Below are positions 10,690-22,414 of a stretch of 64,000 bases of DNA, piece by piece. Location: positions 248,001 to 312,000 of the forward strand of contig JAPXFQ010000816.1 of NCBI GenBank assembly GCA_028564705.1. The letters run 5' to 3'. The notes under the pieces were generated by a model. That model was given only the letters and a program-made list of their open reading frames with translations. It did no database searches and was not told the origin of the DNA. Within the stretch, counting starts at the first letter, position 1. Every line of letters begins with the position of its first letter. This stretch comes from Apricaphanius iberus. Lineage: Eukaryota; Chordata; Actinopteri; Cyprinodontiformes; Aphaniidae. Both the position numbers and the translations under genes were made by a program.

Positions 10690-11700
10690 ACTAATTAGTG
10701 AATCATCAAGAGATGAGATTCAAATCCCATATTAAACAGGTTTCCAGGATTTATATCTTGCATATTGCTAAAATCAGAAACATCCTGTCCAGGAGTGATG
10801 CTGAAAAACTGGTCCATGCATTTTTTACTTCAAAGCTGGACTACAATTCTTTACTATTTACTGCTCTGATGAATATTAAAAAGAAAGGTCACATTTCTTA
10901 TGTTTTAGCTTCTCTTCAATGTGTCCCTGTTAAATCCAGAGTAGAGTTTAAAATCCTCCTTTTTACGTATTAAACGTTTAATAATCAGCTTCATCATACA
11001 TGACAGATCTGATTGTTCCTAACAGAGGACTTCGCTCTCAGACTGCAGGTTTACTGGTTGTTCCAAGGATTTATAAAAGTAGAATGGGAGGCAAACCAGG
11101 TTTAAAACCTTCTCTTTTTGATAGAGCTTATAGTTAGAATGGCTTAGGTCATTCTGAGCCATCTCTGTAGTTTAGGCTTAAACTGTCGGAAAAAGGAACT
11201 GATCACCTCTTCATTCTGCAACTTTTCTCTTTTACTACTCTCAAGTTGTATTTTTTACCATTATTTCGGCAGTTAACCTTTTTCCTGAGTGTTTTCTCTC
11301 CATAGATGCTACACCGAGTCTGGTATCCTAGTCACCTACTATGGCCTGTTGGACAGAGTAACTGAATATCCTCCATGTCCTGTTATCAACTTTCTACTTT
11401 CTTTGATAAACGAAATACTCTTGCGTTAGTTTCTTTTGTTCTTTCTGTGTCTCTGCTCTTTCTTTTCACATCCCCAGACGGTCGTGGCAGAGGGCTGCTT
11501 GTACTGAGCCAGGTTTTGACTCTGCTGGAGGTTTCTTCTGTTAAACGGGACTTTTTCTCTCCACTGTCGCTACATGTTTGCTCAGCATGATCGATTGCTT
11601 GGAGAATTGCTGTGGCTGGAGTGTGCATTAACGGAGCACAACTGTTAAATGACTCGATACAATCTGCTGGGATTTCTTTAACAGAAAACTTTTTTAAGTT
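10690..11700 (+). mobile_element. L2-type LINE 3' part (family B), broken
   Basis: The open piece 10698-10973 contains RT thumb and C-terminal motifs (KIRNILSRSDAEKLVHAF, TSKLDY). It continues out of frame through a C-terminus to about 11140, then into a 3' UTR with GGTCGTGGCAGAGGGCTGCT and CTGCTGGAGGTTTCTTCTGT blocks, which are characteristic of one fish LINE family. The copy at 60760-62900 belongs to the same family. The 5' half is missing. Confidence 0.7.
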
Positions 11701-12242
11701 GCTAGCAAAGCAGTAGATAACAACATAGCAAATAGAAATGTGGAAACAATCCCTGTTTCTTCCAATGTCAATGTCTTTTTACTGACAAACCTTTTGGAGT
11801 TCATCAGTGACATAACTCACTGCTGAAACTGTCACGATATGTTGTTGTCTTAGCAAATTCCTTGTAGGGCCAATTTCGTATGGAGACACAATGGCTGAGA
11901 GGACCGAGCCAGCATATTTTCTCGGTTACCTTCCCCCCTACTAAAATTTCCTGGAACTCATTTGGTGTTAATGGGCCTTTACTTGAATGCTAAATGCTAG
12001 GTTGTTTGGTCTGCTTGACTAAATTAATGGATCTGTCAAAGTATTCTGAAATAAATGGATAATACATGGAGTATACATCCATCAAAAGTTCCTCTTTTTC
12101 ATGCTGCATCATAAATCTCCTCTTCTATCCCAAAATATTTTTCACAAATGTGGATTTTGTATGGCGGAGGCAAGGCTGTGTGTGTTCTGATGTCTTCCGA
12201 TTGTAATGTCAATCTCAGTTGTATACATGTTATACTTAGAGG
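11700..12242 (-). other. Probable 3' UTR of the EPS15L1-like gene
   Basis: This lies directly downstream (minus strand) of the host stop codon and shows no obvious repeat. I could not find an AATAAA signal on the minus strand within it, so the transcript end is not fixed. The assignment rests on position only. Confidence 0.4.
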
Positions 12243-12389
12243 TCATGGATTAGACATATCTGCCTTGCTAAGGGCAATGGCTAGCTCCAGGTCTTCTTGT
12301 TCTTGCTGTCGGAGCCTTTTCAGTCGCTCTCTTTCTGCCCGCTCACTCTCTCGTTTGGCCCATTCAAGCTGCTGAGCTTCATTTCCAAA
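12243..12389 (-). CDS. eps15l1: EPS15L1-like, last coding exon (ubiquitin-interacting motif)
   Basis: The exon encodes the last 48 residues and the stop of an EPS15-like-1 protein, an endocytic adaptor of clathrin-coated pits that binds AP-2 and ubiquitinated receptors. Visible motifs are FGNEAQQLEWAKRESER, a charged helix, then QEDLELAIALSKAD, the ubiquitin-interacting motif with the conserved acidic patch, Ala and Ser. The ALSKADM ending fits EPS15L1 better than EPS15. The exon starts at 12389 after a pyrimidine-rich acceptor (TCTTTCTCCAG) in codon phase 0, which matches the end of the exon at 44917-45116. The frame is open, so this looks functional. A paralogue assignment (a or b copy) cannot be made. 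Confidence 0.9.
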   Translation of the reverse strand, partial: FGNEAQQLEWAKRESERAERERLKRLRQQEQEDLELAIALSKADMSNP

Positions 12390-12589
12390 CTGGAGAAAGA
12401 GAGAGAGAATCACATTTCAGACATGACTGCAGCTCAAGTGCTGGTATTCCACAATATTACCAATAAGTGTCTTTTCAAATCTTGAAATATCAATCTGCCT
12501 TGTAAAAATATTTCGATTGCCCAGTTTGATTGAAATCGGACCTAAATAAGACACATTAAATAGCCAGTTACATTTATTTTAAAAACAGC

Positions 12590-13190
12590 AGAATGAAAAG
12601 CAATGAAGCAGGGCCTTATGTCATCTACTTTCCTCGAGCTTGCAATATTTTCAAAGCCTGGGTGCCAGCCGAACTTAGTCCCACCCACAACATGGTCTGG
12701 AAGTTCGGTCTGGCATTCCTCTGTTGAGGAGCAATTATGCCCGAACAAGTTCTGTTCGTACGATTCAAATCGGGTTTACGATGATTGACAGGTGAACAAC
12801 AGTAACGTAATCAACCACGTCAAAGGTCAAAGAGCGCCTGGGTTGAATTTGTTTACAATAACCATGGCTGTCTCTGGAGAACTGGATGTGTAGATTCTGC
12901 GATCGACTCTGTTCTAGAAGATATCGACAGCGCATTCATTTTAAAAGAGGAATTTTAAAAGAGAAAAAGATAACGTCTGTTGCTTTGCAGAGCAACGTCA
13001 CACACTTCCGTAGCTCTGATTGGTTATAGGTCTATCCAATTGAGTGCAGAGGCATTTTATTTTTCCTTGTTCGGTTAAAACACGCCCCATAATCACAGCC
13101 CAGTGGAGCAGTATCAGTCTCACATTATGATTAGAATTGAGTAAGGCTATGTCAGGCTAGTATTTTCATTGAAAATGAGCAAAAATATAT
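12590..13190. repeat. Unclassified repeat-like block in the intron
   Basis: It contains balanced-GC blocks such as GGTGCCAGCCGAACTTAGTC and CTCTGATTGGTTATAGGTCT that look like fish non-autonomous DNA transposon sequence. I see no termini or duplications and no coding potential. Confidence 0.3.
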
Positions 13191-13289
13191 TTATTCATTT
13201 ATTTTATAAGCTCTTCCAGCTTTGCATTTTTGACAAATACTTTAAGTGATGTGTTACTCAAGTTACTTGGTTTAACCTACCTCTCTGCA

Positions 13290-13425
13290 GCTTTGATAGT
13301 ACTACTCAGGGCCAGGTGGTGCCTGTGTGTATGAAATGTGTGCCTGAATGACTGAATGTAGTGTAAAGCACTTTGTGGCCCTCTGACTGAAAAAGTGCTG
13401 TACAAATGTAGGCAATTTACAATTA
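13290..13425 (+). mobile_element. SINE 3' part
   Basis: It carries GTGTAAAGCACTTTGTGGCC and CTGACTGAAAAAGTGCTGTA followed by CAAATGTAGG. This tail is shared with 15245-15540 and belongs to a fish SINE with an L2-like 3' end. The tRNA-like head is not visible. Confidence 0.55.
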
Positions 13426-13714
13426 CTACCCAGTACCCAATTCAAACGGTTAAACCATTTACATTCACACCTGTAACAAGCTCTGGCAATAATTGACCTT
13501 AAACAAAATGCAAGCCTTCATCAGTTTACATGAGACTCAGAAAATTGAATAATTGAATAAATTGTGTTCAACTCCACAACATTAGGAAGTGACATGTGCC
13601 CCTTCTTGTTGGAATTCTTCCAACTGGCAACAGTGAAGCAGACTAAATAAAAGCAGGATCTGCACAATGATAGAAGAATTGGATGACAACAATGCTGCAG
13701 CATAGTACATTTCT

Positions 13715-14780
13715 ACAGTACTGTCCTTTTCCATGGGTACCTACTCAAACCAGCTCTGCTCCATGGCATTTTCACTAGCAAAAGCTGGGTCAAGTAAGTC
13801 AAATTTTTTGTACCAAATTTACTGCGGTTCCATCACGGCCAAAAATGCGACAAAAGAAGGCTCTCGGTCATTGATCGGCTAGAGGGTGGAATCACTGGTT
13901 GGATAACATGACAGACTTTAACAACAATTGGACTACTATTTTTTAAAACTCTCAAAAGTAATTAGATGTATGTAGTTTTTACTGAAGAACAAAGACAACA
14001 CCAAAACCAGTGTTGCAGTCCAATGTGGAGGTGAAAGCGTATTTGAGCTTGTTGGCTGAAGAAAACAAAAGAAAAAATTCCAGGAGTTGTCAAAGCTGAT
14101 GCCCTCTCTTTGGTGTGCTACCAGCACACCAAAGCAATGCAGAAAACCAGAATAAGTTGAAGTCTGATTACTGTGCCATAAAGGACCACAACGGCAAAGC
14201 AAGAAAAGCCGAAAAACATGGAAATAGCTAGTGCTTTATGTGCACTTAAGTTGTGTCTTTCTTTTCTGATAGAATCTCTTCTATCATGTGAGTGGTACTC
14301 TCTGCTTAATTTGGAACCTCCAAACTCCCAGGATCTGCCTCCAGACCATCCGTGCATCAATACCAGCAAGACCATCGTCACAGCCGAGCACCATGAAGAA
14401 AAGCAAAGATATACCCGACCACAGAAGACACTGGATCACTGTTATGGCACCATAAGTGGGGCCCATCATGAAGTGCCCGGCGCTGCACTTGGGATTTCTG
14501 ATCAGTAGATGATTAATCTTTTCGCCATGTATAGACAGAGGCTCAAGCTTTCCAAACCTTGATGAGGACAAAAAAAAACTGTGGAGCAACGAGGGTGGAG
14601 GAGCTTTGCATGTGTTTAGAAACCACAGACTTGGACTCAATGAGGGCTGCTTCTAACAGCTTCGATGAGTTAACGGACATGTCACCTCCTATATACACTT
14701 CTGTGAGGACAGCATTGTGCCAACACGTACCAAGATGAGCTATAATATTGACAAAGCCTGGTGAGAGGCCAAGTACAGGT
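13715..14780. other. Unassigned stretch with a possible DNA-transposon end
   Basis: Near 13715-13870 blocks such as TTTTCCATGGGTACCTACTC resemble a fish non-autonomous DNA transposon end. From 13870 to 14780 I recognise nothing. The short open frames on both strands overlap and show no domains. Confidence 0.25.
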
Positions 14781-14783
14781 TGA

Positions 14784-15053
14784 GAAACGAAGTAGACACT
14801 CTCAAACACTGTGCAAATGAGCTGGCCCCAGTGTTTTCTGGGATTTTCAACTTCTCACTGCAGGCATGTCATGTGTGTGCCTGCTTCAAGACCTCCACCA
14901 TAGTTCTTATACCAAAGAAGCCAAGGATCACTGGAGTTACTGACTACAGACTATTGGCTCTGACATTTGTGGTCATGAAGTTATTTGAGCACCTGGTTCT
15001 CTCCTATCTCATGACCCTTACTGCCCTCCTCCTGGACTTTAAACTGGACTTTA
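14784..15053 (+). pseudogene. Rex1/CR1-group LINE reverse transcriptase fragment
   Basis: The open piece reads LKHCANELAPVFSGIFNFSL, then CFKTSTIVLIPKKP, then TDYRLLALT and VVMKLFEHLVLS. These are the RT finger motifs of Rex1/CR1-group LINEs (IvPvPKK, NDYRPVALT, MK-FE-LV). It is an isolated fragment; the active site and both ends are gone. Confidence 0.7.
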
Positions 15054-15244
15054 GTTAACTGCCTCAATTTTTGCTCTTTTTCTAGGCAGGAGGAAGCGGG
15101 TCTCCAGAGGCAACCAATCATTTATCACTGTGATACGAGCAGCAGAGGAATATTACCTAGGGGGGCCTAGCGGGATCAGCCCAGTCATCTGCTCCACGGG
15201 AGCAGAAAGCTGCCCTTTGAAGGTAAGAGATTGAGTATGCTCTG

Positions 15245-15540
15245 AGATCTCAGGGCCCAAATAGCTGGGCTGCCAGTTTGAATCCCCCCTCTATGTATCT
15301 CGATTGTATCTCGACCCTTTTGCCTGCTGGTGGTGTTCAGAGGTCCCTGGTGACAGCTGTGTCACACCGCCTCACCTCTGTCAGTGTGCCCCAGGGAAGC
15401 TGTGGCTACAATGTAGTAGCTTCACACTATTAGCATGTGAATGTATGTGTGAATGGGTAAATGACTGACTGAAGTGTAAAGTGCTTTGTGGTCCTCTGAC
15501 TGAAAAAGCGCTATACAAATGTAGGCCATTTACCATTTAA
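15245..15540 (+). mobile_element. tRNA-derived SINE, degenerate
   Basis: It contains GCCAGTTTGAATCCCCC, a weak B-box-like block. A variable body follows, then the tail AAGTGCTTTGTGGTCCTCTG, ACTGAAAAAGCGCTATACAA and ATGTAGGCCATTTACC. The tail is nearly identical to that at 13290-13425. Bases 15541-16245 after it show only a weak LINE-tail-like block near 15715. Confidence 0.55.
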
Positions 15541-16249
15541 AGGTTCCTAAAGCTACAGGAAAAACTATTGCCGAGTGTACCTTTTCCTTTCATTCATATC
15601 TACTTCAAGAAATTAGGCAGGCATGCACTGTTGAGGTTTGCTTTATCAGTTTTTAAAATGCATTGTTTTATTCTGTATTGTTTTTATTTATTTACTTATT
15701 TTATTCTCTAGCTGTTCAGCACTTTGTTTGAAAGCATTTAACTTGTTTTATTTAAAATTCACATACACTGTAGTTGTAGTAAAATTTATGGACCAACAAG
15801 GCTTCATGCTTTTATAGGGTATCAGGGTCGCTCAACTGCAGTTTTCTGACTAAAAACTTCTTATAGCCTCCATTTGCTTCAGTTACCCTTGGTTAACTCA
15901 GTCACCTCGTAGCTACATTGGCTCAGAGTGTCAACCATCCGCCCCCACCCTCAAAGCCCAAATCTCAGCTCCACCTCTTATGCCACTTTTTGCATTTTCC
16001 GAGTGTGATGAGACGCGTCCAGGAAGGGTGGTGAGAACCACCCAGCTGGCTTCAGTTCAACTCTTCAGAAACCTAAGGTTGACATCATGAAGGCTTTGTC
16101 CATTTATATACTATACATGGTAGTAGCTCAACTAAGCTGGAATGTTGTTTACATGCAGAGAAATTTCACTTTCTAAATCCATTAACTGGGGGTGTTAGCT
16201 CAATAAGGAGTAGGCCAGTTGAGATGACTTCAACCAGGCTAATGTGTAT

Positions 16250-16779
16250 TGTGGTAATTCTGCATAAGGTTTAAACTTTTATCATTCAGAAGGTAAAAGA
16301 CTGTCTATAAAGTTTGCATGGTTATGGGTCTGTCCCTATTGTTTATGCAGGAAAGCTTTTAAGTCATAAAACTCTGGGGTGAGTTTTTATTGCAAGCTGT
16401 AAAAAACAGGATGTCTGTAGAGTTGGGGTGTTGCCATAAAACCATAAATTCAGAATGAGCTTTTAAGAAAAAACGTCTCACCCATATGACTGTATAATTT
16501 TCTGACAGCCAATAAGAGCTAAGACACTGTATGAAAATGTTCTGATTGGAGAGATTATAAACGCCCAGAGGCCCGGTTGTCTATAAAGCTGTGAAATAAA
16601 GATCAGTTAATTGTTCAGATTTCTTTAAGTCTGGACCACAGAGAAACTAGGGCAACTTTCTCTGTAAACTGCAATTTGTTAATCTGTTCAAAATAAATGT
16701 TAAACTGGAAATTGGCTCCATTTTGTCTCTGCTTGAACATACATTGAATTACTTATGATAATTATTTAATTCAACAACA
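16250..16779 (+). mobile_element. Solo LTR, copy 1 (retroviral-type, TSD GTAT)
   Basis: The unit starts TGTGGTAATTCTGC and ends TTCAACAACA. It is flanked by the 4-bp direct repeat GTAT at 16246-16249 and 16780-16783. Inside are a CTATAAAG TATA-like box and AATAAA signals. The body matches copies at 32777-33316 and 42353-42993. A 4-bp duplication is usual for gamma/epsilon-like retroviruses and some Gypsy elements. No internal sequence is present, so it arose by LTR-LTR recombination. Confidence 0.85.
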
Positions 16780-16783
16780 GTAT

Positions 16784-18055
16784 ACAAGGATTTTAAATGT
16801 CTGAATTCTCTTGGACTAATGTCATAATTCTGTTTTGTTTTATGCATGTAACACACTGAGTTTCTTGCACAAAGCCAAATCAAAATGATTTAAAGACCCA
16901 CTCCGTGATTTGATAACCCACACCATAATAACACTTTTTATTAACATTTATGTGACTTCATTTTGGATGTTCATTTTCGGAACCGTCACTACATGGGAGG
17001 GTCCTCCTGCTGTTTGCCACACTAAAGAACTTTTCACCCAAGGATTGCTTCTCCGGATGTACTGACTGAGTTTGGCTTAATGGCAGTATGCTATGCGCTA
17101 CCTAATGATAGAACACAAACTTGCAGCTTTGAGACATAGCAGTTCCGTCAAAGAAACCAAAGAAGATACTATCAGAAGAAGTGAGGGAAAGAAACAGGGC
17201 TGCTGGTGCTGAGGGCTGCTGGAGCTAAAAGCTGACAGAGCTTCACTGATGTAGAAGACTCGTTATGATGATTAATTTCGGGGTGCATAGTTTTGATTGG
17301 GGTAACGAAAGTTCCAGCATGCTGAGCTGTGGAGCTGTACGCTGCAGCTCATGACCAGGCTATTTCCCTGTTACGTCATCCTCGATAACAGCGCAGCTCC
17401 CATGGTTCCTGCTGCCTGCTAGCTCAGAGCATAAACCTTGAAGACAATGCAGATAAGAGAAAACTCCCTTTCCTTCACTGCTGTGAAAGATCTTTTCTGT
17501 CCAAACGTTACTCAGTTTAGGTAAGTAGGATTAGCTTCTAAAACCCAGTGTTACAACTTTCCAGCTTTGTTTGGTCCGCCGCTATGAGTGAGACTTTAGA
17601 GATACAGCAGGATGTATGGATGCTGTACTAGCCATGTTGCTACTGGATTGGTGAGTAAAAAAAGCTTGCTCTGTGGGTATTTGGGTGTTATGATGTGATA
17701 CGGTGCCAGGAAAACTGTTTGATGATTCACTAACTGACACGCCGTTAATTTGACGTTTTGTTGTCTTGGCTGGCGAGCTTGTAAAACCTCCAGTACACTG
17801 CTTCAGATGCGATCTATTAAAATGTTGGTTTTACGACAGTGACGTTAGGCCGCAAGCCATGAGAGGGCGACAGACGTAATCTTACAAAATCCTATAAAGA
17901 TTAATATGACTACAAACATAGGCCTTTCAAGCCAATTTTTGGGGGTGTTGAAAGCTGAATCAAAGCAACCCCTAAATTTGGAGACATTTTTTTATTTATT
18001 CATTTATTTTTTACTGTGTGTGCTAGAACAATGAATAAAACTTGATTGAAAAGTA

Positions 18056-18057
<2 letters not shown>
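16784..18057. other. Unassigned intronic stretch
   Basis: I see no open frame of note, no LINE or LTR motifs and no terminal repeats that I can support. A GCTGCTGG-rich block near 17200 and an AT-rich run near 17990-18030 are the only local features. Confidence 0.3.

Positions 18058-18099
<42 letters not shown>
18058..18099. repeat. (TA)n microsatellite
   Basis: An uninterrupted run of about 21 TA units. From 18100 to 18690 nothing further is recognised. Confidence 0.95.
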
Positions 18100-18102
<3 letters not shown>

Positions 18103-18689
18103 CAGCACATATGCTCTTTTTTGTTTAATCTGTTTTTTTGCAGTAATGTGTTTTTCAGACTTGTCTTTAAACGCATCTATACGTGCGTCTGGTGAATCTC
18201 TGGCTGCAGAGAGATGCAGGTTCAGCAAACCAGCAGAAGGCAAGAAAAGTAGTTGTTTTTACCTAAACAAGCTGTGTAAGTAGAGTACTGCATGGCATGC
18301 AGATGTTAGCTAAATTAGTAGTTAATACATACTATGTATGCTTTCATGATGCGACCAGATCCCGGATAAGCGATAGAGAACAAAATGGAAACCATGGGAT
18401 AAATTTTCAGTTAGGCTGGTAAATACTTATGTTGTGGTGCTATGTTGATCCATAAATCCTGATGAATCCGATCATTTAAATATCGAATATTATAGGCATG
18501 TCTTTGAGACATATAAACCTGGACGACAACATTTTTTTCTGTTGGAAGTAACTCCCAGTTAAGGTCTTTTTCTTTCTACTGTCACAACATTTGTATTAGG
18601 TTTAATGTAAAGTCGACACTGCTGGGTCATATATCATCGAACCCATACAGTTTTTTTTCTTTTTCTCTCACTTTTGTCGTAACTCCGTC

Positions 18690-18981
18690 AATGGACTTAG
18701 TAAATTGTGTAATGGACTGTTCCACCTGCCATTTCACAATGGACTGAATCATTTGCGTTCATGGACTGTTTGCCCCTCATTCCGCAAATGTACTGAATCA
18801 GTGTCGCAGTCATGGACTGTTCATTCGCGTTCATGGACTGTTGTTCGCTACTACCCAAAAAGGACTGAAACAATGAACCAACGTCCAACAAAAAGACACT
18901 GCCGCTCATGAACACCGTACACAGATCATAACCAGTTCCAAAGAATGGACTGAACACACCGTTTGGAACTGAAGGGGGGAA
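18690..18981 (+). repeat. TGGACTG-repeat array and polypurine tract of a Gypsy-like element
   Basis: About eight to nine copies of (A/C)ATGGACTG(T/A), including two CGTTCATGGACTGTT-type copies, lie in one orientation at 18690-18960. The array is followed at 18971-18981 by the purine run GAAGGGGGGAA, directly before a TGTTGG start. This looks like the 3' end of a retrotransposon internal region with its polypurine tract. The coding part upstream is absent or unrecognisable. Confidence 0.5.
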
Positions 18982-20025
18982 TGTTGGATCTGACTCATGA
19001 ATGTTAATATTAAGACAGTCTGATTGTTAAGATCAGACAAATTTCTTTTCCCCCTCGGCGGCACGCCCCTTTTCCCCAGGCCATGCCATTATAGCCAATA
19101 GTAGAACTATCCCCTTCTTCCCCGTTTCGAATCCGCTGAGCGCTGGATGATCTGCTGCGCCAGTTGGCTGGGATGGCAATCTATCAAAGACTCCTGCCGC
19201 TGCCTGATTCGTGGCCAATAAAAGGAAAGGGGGCAAAGCGCCCACAGCCAGCATAAAAAGCGATGGATCAGTATCCATCTTCCTCTTCATAACTCGCTGT
19301 AGAGGGGTTTAGTTCTGTCCACGGAACTGGAAGAAGAGATCTTCCTTCGCAACACGTGTTTTGGGATTTTTCCCCTTTCTGCATCCAAGCCCCTTTAATA
19401 GTTTGCTGGCCCCCAAACTATTTGCGCAGTCCGCTGAACCTCTCTGTCTCTTTTTTATTTGTTTTCATCCCCTTTTTGCGCACTGTTTCCCCTTCGCTTT
19501 TTTCCATCTCAATCAGTCGTATGTTTTCTTCTACACCTGGAAGCTTCCGCTTTAAAGTAAGACTGTTCTCATTTATTTTTATTTTCCAATCGGGGTGGAA
19601 TTAATTAGAAAGTTCCCTTGTAATTTTATGCATGCATGATTCTTAACTCCAAGTGAGTCTTTGGAGTTTCTGTGCTGTGTTTGTATTTCTATTTACGGGT
19701 AAACTGTGAGCTTTTTGTACAATTGTGTTAGAATAGTTATTGTTTAATAGATAAGCAGTGTTTGGGTTGATTGCATGTTACTGTCACTCGACCGAGGGTT
19801 TTAACAGCGTCACGGCGCTCCTCTTGAGTTGCAGGGAGACGCCGAGAGTCGTTGCCGTCCTCTTTTTACTCAACCTATTTCAAGTTTCTTGGTAGCCGAA
19901 GGCTAATCCGGAGTACCAGGCTCCTTGCAGATCATAAAAGATCAGCCATAAAACATCCCCTTACTTTCGGTGTTTGCCTGCTTGTAGACGTATCTCGCAT
20001 CTACGCATGCGTGCATGATCCAACG
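18982..20025 (+). mobile_element. Probable 3' LTR of a Gypsy-like retrotransposon
   Basis: The unit begins TGTTGGATC right after a polypurine tract and ends GATCCAACG, a short terminal inverted repeat of the sort LTRs have. It contains CCAAT boxes (TAGCCAATAG, GGCCAATAAA) and a TATA-like CATAAAAAGC near 19252-19261. No 5' LTR or coding region remains in view. The endogenous retrovirus at 20029 inserted exactly at its 3' edge, so the true end is slightly uncertain. Confidence 0.5.
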
Positions 20026-20046
20026 TACTGAAGTAGTAAGAACATA

Positions 20047-21661
20047 CACTACCGTTCAAAAGTTTGGGGTCACCCAAACAATTTTGTGTTTTCCATGAAA
20101 AGTCACACTTATTCACCACCATACGTTGTGAAATGAATAAAAAATAGAGTCAAGACATTGACAAGGTTAGAAATAATGATTTTTATTTGAAATAAGATTG
20201 TTTTTACATCAAACTTTGCTTTCATCAAAGAATCCTCCATTTGCAGCAATTACAGCATTGCAGACCTTTGGCATTCTAGCTGTTAATTTGTTGAGGTAAT
20301 CTGGAGAAATTGCACCCCACGCTTCTAGAAGCAGCTCCCACAATTTGGATTGGTTGGATGGGCAATTCTTGCTACCATACGGTCAAGTGCTCCCACAACA
20401 GCTCAACGGGGTTCAAATCTGGTGACTGCGCTGGCCACTCCATTACCGATAGAATACCAGCTGCCTGCTTCTTCTTAAATAGTTCTTGCACAATTTCGAG
20501 GTGTGTTTTGGGTCATTGTCCTGTTGTAGGATGAAATTGGCTCCAATCAAGCGCTGTCCACTGGGTATGGCATGGCGTTGCAAAATGGAGTGATAGCCTT
20601 CCTTATTCAGAATCCCTTTTACCCTGTACAAATCTCCCACCTTACCAGCACCAAAGCAACCCCAGACCATCACATTACCTCCACCATGCTTAACAGATGG
20701 CGTCAGGCATTCTTCCAGCATCTTTTCAGTTGTTCTGCGTCTCACAAACGTTCTTCTTTGTGATCCAAACACCTCAAACTTGGATTCATCCGTCCACAGC
20801 ACTTTTTTCCAGTCTTCCTCTGTCCAATGTCTGTGTTCTTTTGCCCATCTTAATCTTTTTCTTTTATTGGCCAGTCTCAGATATGGCTTTTTCTTTGCCA
20901 CTCTGCCCTGAAGCCCAGAATCCCGCAGCCGCCTCTTCACTGTAGATGTTGACACTGGTGTTTTGCGGGTACTATTTAATGAAGATGCCAGTTGGGGACC
21001 TGTGAGGCGTCTGTTTCTCAAACTAGAGACTCTAATGTACTTATCTTCTTGCTCAGTTGTGCAACGCGGCCTCCCACTTCTTTTTCTACTCTGGTTAGAG
21101 CCTGTTTGTGCTGTCCTCTGAAGGGAGTAGTACACACCGTTGTAGGAAATCTTCAATTTCTTAGCAATTTCTCGCATGGAATAGCCTTCATTTCTAAGAA
21201 CAAGAATAGACTGTCGAGTTTCAGATGAAAGTTCTCTTTTTCTGGCCATTTTGAGCGTTTAATTGACCCCACAAATGTGATGCTCCAGAAACTCAATCTG
21301 CTCAAAGGAAGGTCAGTTTTGTAGCTTCTGTACCGAGCTAAACTGTTTTCAGATGTGTGAACATGATTGCACAAGGGTTTTCTAATCATCAATTAGCCTT
21401 CTGAGCTAATGAGCAAACACATTGTACCATTAGAACACTGGAGTGATAGTTGCTGGAAATGGGCCTCTATACACCTATGTAGATATTGCACCAAAAACCA
21501 GACATTTGCAGCTAGAATAGTCATTTACCACATTAGCAATGTATAGCGTGTGTTTCTTTAAAGTTAAGACTAGTTTAAAGTTATCTTCATTGAAAAGTAC
21601 AGTGGATTTCCTTCAAAAATAAGGACATTTCAATGTGACCCCAAACTTTTGAACAGTAGTG
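20047..21661 (-). mobile_element. Tc1-like transposon, 1615 bp, TA duplication
   Basis: Inverted ends are CACTACCGTTCAAAAGTTTG on the left and the complement of CACTACTGTTCAAAAGTTTG on the right, with GGGTCAC following in both. It is flanked by TA at 20045-20046 and 21662-21663. Length and structure are typical of an almost complete Tc1 copy. It must be younger than the retroviral insertion it interrupts. Confidence 0.9.
20300..21249 (-). pseudogene. Tc1-like transposase, nearly intact
   Basis: The frame opens at 21249 with MARKRELSSETRQSI and stays open for 268 codons. It has the paired-type helix-turn-helix (about residues 1-110, with GRPR near 59-62), then the catalytic domain with Asp at about 154 (LWTDESK) and Asp at about 244 (QQDNDPKHT). 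A one-base loss near 20470 then shifts the frame. The C-terminal block with the catalytic Glu (SPDLNPVELLW) follows in another frame. A second shift lies near 20385. This copy is better preserved than the Tc1 at 2132-9894. Confidence 0.85.
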
Positions 21662-22212
21662 TATACTTATGTAAGGGTCATATATACAATTACAATTATG
21701 TGAATCTGTGATTGTGGGAAAACTCAGTGTTTATGGCAGATGGTTATTTGGGAGGACAAAGCTGAGTCTAAGCAGAAAACAAGGAGTGAAAAAGAGAGTT
21801 ACGAGCGCTGTGCTGGGCTAACAAACATAACTCATACATGAACTATTCAAGGTCTCGGGGAAGCGAAAGGTATGGGAAAACTATGATTCGTCTGCTGACC
21901 ATTCATGTGTATGTGGAACGACAGGTCACTGAGTTGTAAAACTGTTAGTGGAAAAGTACTGAACTTTAAAACTGTAGAGCTCTTTGTTTGTACGTAAGTA
22001 GGAGGGTCGTACTGCTGTGTGTTTTTCAATAAAACCAGCCTGTTGCAGAGAGAGCAACAGAACACATACTGACAGCTGCTGAGCTGTGGTGTTCTCCGCT
22101 TTGAAAAGATGAACTGAAACTCTGTTTCTGAGTGTTTTTGTTGATCAACTCTTCAAAGAAACATCTCCAAGAATCCTGAACCTAGGGGTGGTAGAATTAT
22201 ACCACAACAAAT

Positions 22213-22230
22213 TGGAGGCACCGCTGGGAT
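22213..22230 (+). promoter_or_regulatory. Retroviral primer binding site (tRNA-Thr type)
   Basis: TGGAGGCACCGCTGGGAT lies three bases after the 5' LTR. It is complementary to the 3' end of a vertebrate tRNA-Thr including CCA (my recollection of that tRNA is a full 18-base match). A splice-donor-like AAGGTAAGC follows near 22316. Confidence 0.75.
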
Positions 22231-22414
22231 TTTTGTCCTAAAAAAGATTTTTTGGAGCTGATTTGAACCTGACCAAGGCGAAAGGAGACTGACACAAGGC
22301 GTGCGCATGAACTTAAGGTAAGCAGACCTTTTCTTCTGCTCATTGGCTTTGTCCAAAATCTTCTTGTGTCTAGACTCCAAGTAACTGAGGTTGATAAATT
22401 TTCTAAAAGTGGAT

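Larger units (their letters stand above)
20029..22209 (+). repeat. 5' LTR of the endogenous retrovirus, split by a Tc1-like element
   Basis: The two parts are 20029-20046 and 21664-22209. Removing the transposon and one TA copy restores GAACATATACTTATG, exactly as in the 3' LTR. Small differences from the 3' LTR (for instance TTTGAAAAGATG against TTTGCAAAGGTG, and a short indel before TCTTCAAAGAAAC) show divergence since integration. Confidence 0.85.

Noticed and set aside
18690..18960. CRISPR-like array
   Set aside because: Repeats are 7-12 bases, spacing varies, and the DNA is a vertebrate genome. It fits the 3' end of a retrotransposon.
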